Assembly: GCF_042662225.1 (NCBI RefSeq)
Contig: NZ_JBHSYQ010000016.1
Location: 655,176 to 719,175 of the forward strand
Direction: 5' to 3'
Length of the DNA: 64,000 nt
DNA from: Nibribacter roseus
GTDB taxonomy: Bacteria; Bacteroidota; Bacteroidia; Cytophagales; Hymenobacteraceae
The notes beneath the pieces are model-generated. The model had not been told where the DNA came from and searched no databases. It worked only from the letters and a program-made list of their open reading frames with translations. Numbering within the stretch: the first letter of the stretch is position 1; the number at the start of each line of letters is the position of its first letter. Positions 63,369 through 64,000 of this stretch are shown here, one piece after another. The position numbers were made by a program, and so were the translations under genes.

Positions 63369-63599
63369 ATGAGGTCGCTTATCCTAGAATTTATAGGAGT
63401 AACAGCACGATGGATAGCTTTATCATTGTATGCTATATTTACAAAGAAAAAAGCTCCGACATTTAAAGAAATTTGGAATGGTGATACTAGTGCGCCACCA
63501 GCCGACCAACTCTCCTATGGGTGTATGCATATAATTATTGGATTCTTTTTGTTAGGACTTGCTCTGCATTTAATTTATTACTTTTCTCACAACGGATAA
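63369..63599 (+). CDS. Cassette 9: small membrane protein
   Basis: 76 aa with hydrophobic segments about residues 5-24 and 50-70 and a soluble link (KKKAPTFKEIWNGDTSAPPAD). It resembles small two-helix membrane proteins of Bacteroidota, but no family can be named. The start is 108 bp into the cassette. A TTG-started 62-codon ORF at 63278-63466 in another frame lies at the more usual distance (18 bp); it has less protein-like composition, and I prefer the later ATG. Confidence 0.55.
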   Translation: MRSLILEFIGVTARWIALSLYAIFTKKKAPTFKEIWNGDTSAPPADQLSYGCMHIIIGFFLLGLALHLIYYFSHNG

Positions 63600-63699
63600 G
63601 CTGAGGGCTCTTTTTAGATTCTCAATACAGTTTGTAATCAACTTCTATCTTACCTGAAGTTTAAGAAGCAAAGAAGATAAGGACTTAAAAGAAAAACTC

Positions 63700-63707
63700 C
63701 CGCCAAC
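63700..63707 (+). repeat. Remnant left core of attC 9, cut by insertion element
   Basis: CCGCCAAC is the complement of the cassette 9 start GTTGGCGG, so it is its left attC core. The rest of the site does not follow; IS110-type sequence begins directly after it. Confidence 0.75.
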
Positions 63708-64000
63708 ATGAACTCTGTTAAAAGTCAAGGGAATTAGGCGGAAATTCTGTTAAAATCCGGTTGGTAGGGAATACCGGAATTTACAATGGCAAAAGCCTGC
63801 TTGAGCAGCTTGTTACACACGGCTATCAAAGCCAGCTTTCGGTTCTTTCCTTTGGCCACGAGCCGCTGGTACAGTTCCCTGCAAGCCGTGTTCGCCCGCA
63901 TCGCCGTCAGGCTGCACATATACAGTTTGCTTCTGATCTGGCTGCCACCCATCTTGGTTATTCTCACCTTTCCCCGGACACTGGAGCCGGAGCTATACTC
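63708..64000 (-). mobile_element. IS110-family insertion sequence, left part
   Basis: Begins right after the truncated attC and runs off the window. It contains the C-terminal end of an IS110-family transposase on the minus strand. The far end and any subterminal repeats are not visible, so its exact limits and its group (IS1111 or IS110) are not fixed. Confidence 0.7.
63734..64000 (-). CDS. IS110-family transposase, C-terminal part
   Basis: Open to the window edge; 88 residues seen before the TAA at 63734. They match the Transposase_20 domain: SSGSSVRGKVRITKMGG, then SQIRSKLYMCSLTAMRAN and LVAKGKNRKLALIAVCNKL. This domain carries the serine-type catalytic residues of IS110-family enzymes. 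A complete enzyme is usually 300-400 aa, so about three quarters lies beyond the window. Whether it is intact is unknown. Confidence 0.92.
   Translation of the reverse strand, partial: EYSSGSSVRGKVRITKMGGSQIRSKLYMCSLTAMRANTACRELYQRLVAKGKNRKLALIAVCNKLLKQAFAIVNSGIPYQPDFNRISA

Larger units (their letters stand above)
58011..63707 (+). mobile_element. Integron-type gene cassette array (nine cassettes, no integrase seen)
   Basis: Nine units follow head to tail, at 58011-58647, 58648-59194, 59195-59868, 59869-60418, 60419-61365, 61366-61867, 61868-62615, 62616-63260 and 63261-63707 (cut). Each has one plus-strand gene beginning within about 20-65 bp (cassette 9 later) and an attC at its end. In every cassette the first bases after the recombination point are complementary to the left core of its own attC, such as TTAGGTGCC with GGCACCTAA in cassette 3. 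This fingerprint of circular cassette excision and insertion separates the array from ordinary repeats. The genes are visibly more A+T-rich than the flanks. Confidence 0.92.

Noticed and set aside
63278..63466. TTG-started ORF in cassette 9
   Set aside because: Its start distance is right for a cassette, but composition is less protein-like and it conflicts with the two-helix membrane ORF. It remains a possible alternative.

Overview
The window looks like a chromosomal segment of a Bacteroidota bacterium, most likely a Hymenobacteraceae/Cytophagales member (Rufibacter- or Pontibacter-like; this is inference). The signs are two giant secreted proteins with type IX secretion C-terminal sorting domains, promoters of the TTTG-N19-TAnnTTTG type, near absence of Shine-Dalgarno sequences, a Bat-type VWA/TPR pair, and Bacteroidota-style gene families throughout.

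Layout. Positions 1-13265 hold a truncated PAS sensor, a secreted M28 peptidase, a membrane histidine kinase, an M1 peptidase, cysM, an M50-like membrane protease, a MarC protein and a porin-BCCT transporter-Usp operon. Three tRNA genes (Ser-GCT, Pro-TGG, Arg-TCT) follow on the minus strand at 13625-14038. Next come a VWA/TPR pair, a thiolase and a MORN-repeat protein. A compact biotin operon bioB-bioF-bioD-bioA ends with a ketoacyl synthase (19406-24755). Two paralogous type IX secreted giants fill 25343-36461. Aspartate-family metabolism follows: lysC-lysA on plus, then metY-metX-hom on minus, led by a textbook promoter, a SAM-I riboswitch and a 43-codon leader ORF ending in a run of Cys codons. 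Then come purC, a STAS protein, rnz, a queuosine-precursor transporter, an MBOAT/SGNH acyl-transfer pair, a YCII protein, an alpha/beta hydrolase, trpS, two unknown minus-strand genes, hppD and a phosphohexomutase. The last two are each split by a run of N that family alignment suggests is spurious.

The most unusual region is 57889-63707. It is an array of nine small promoterless gene cassettes, all on the plus strand, each closed by a 52-69 bp attC recombination site. Each cassette's first bases (TTRRRY...) are the exact complement of the left arm of its own attC, as expected of integron cassettes excised and inserted by an integrase. No integrase gene is visible. The left end is a divergent 128 bp attC-like site, and the right end is cut by an IS110-family element inserted in the last attC. 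Most cassette products are exported proteins of unknown function.

A second layer is a dispersed family of about 40 bp imperfect palindromes (16 copies found), sitting mainly just downstream of genes, with one copy inside bioF.
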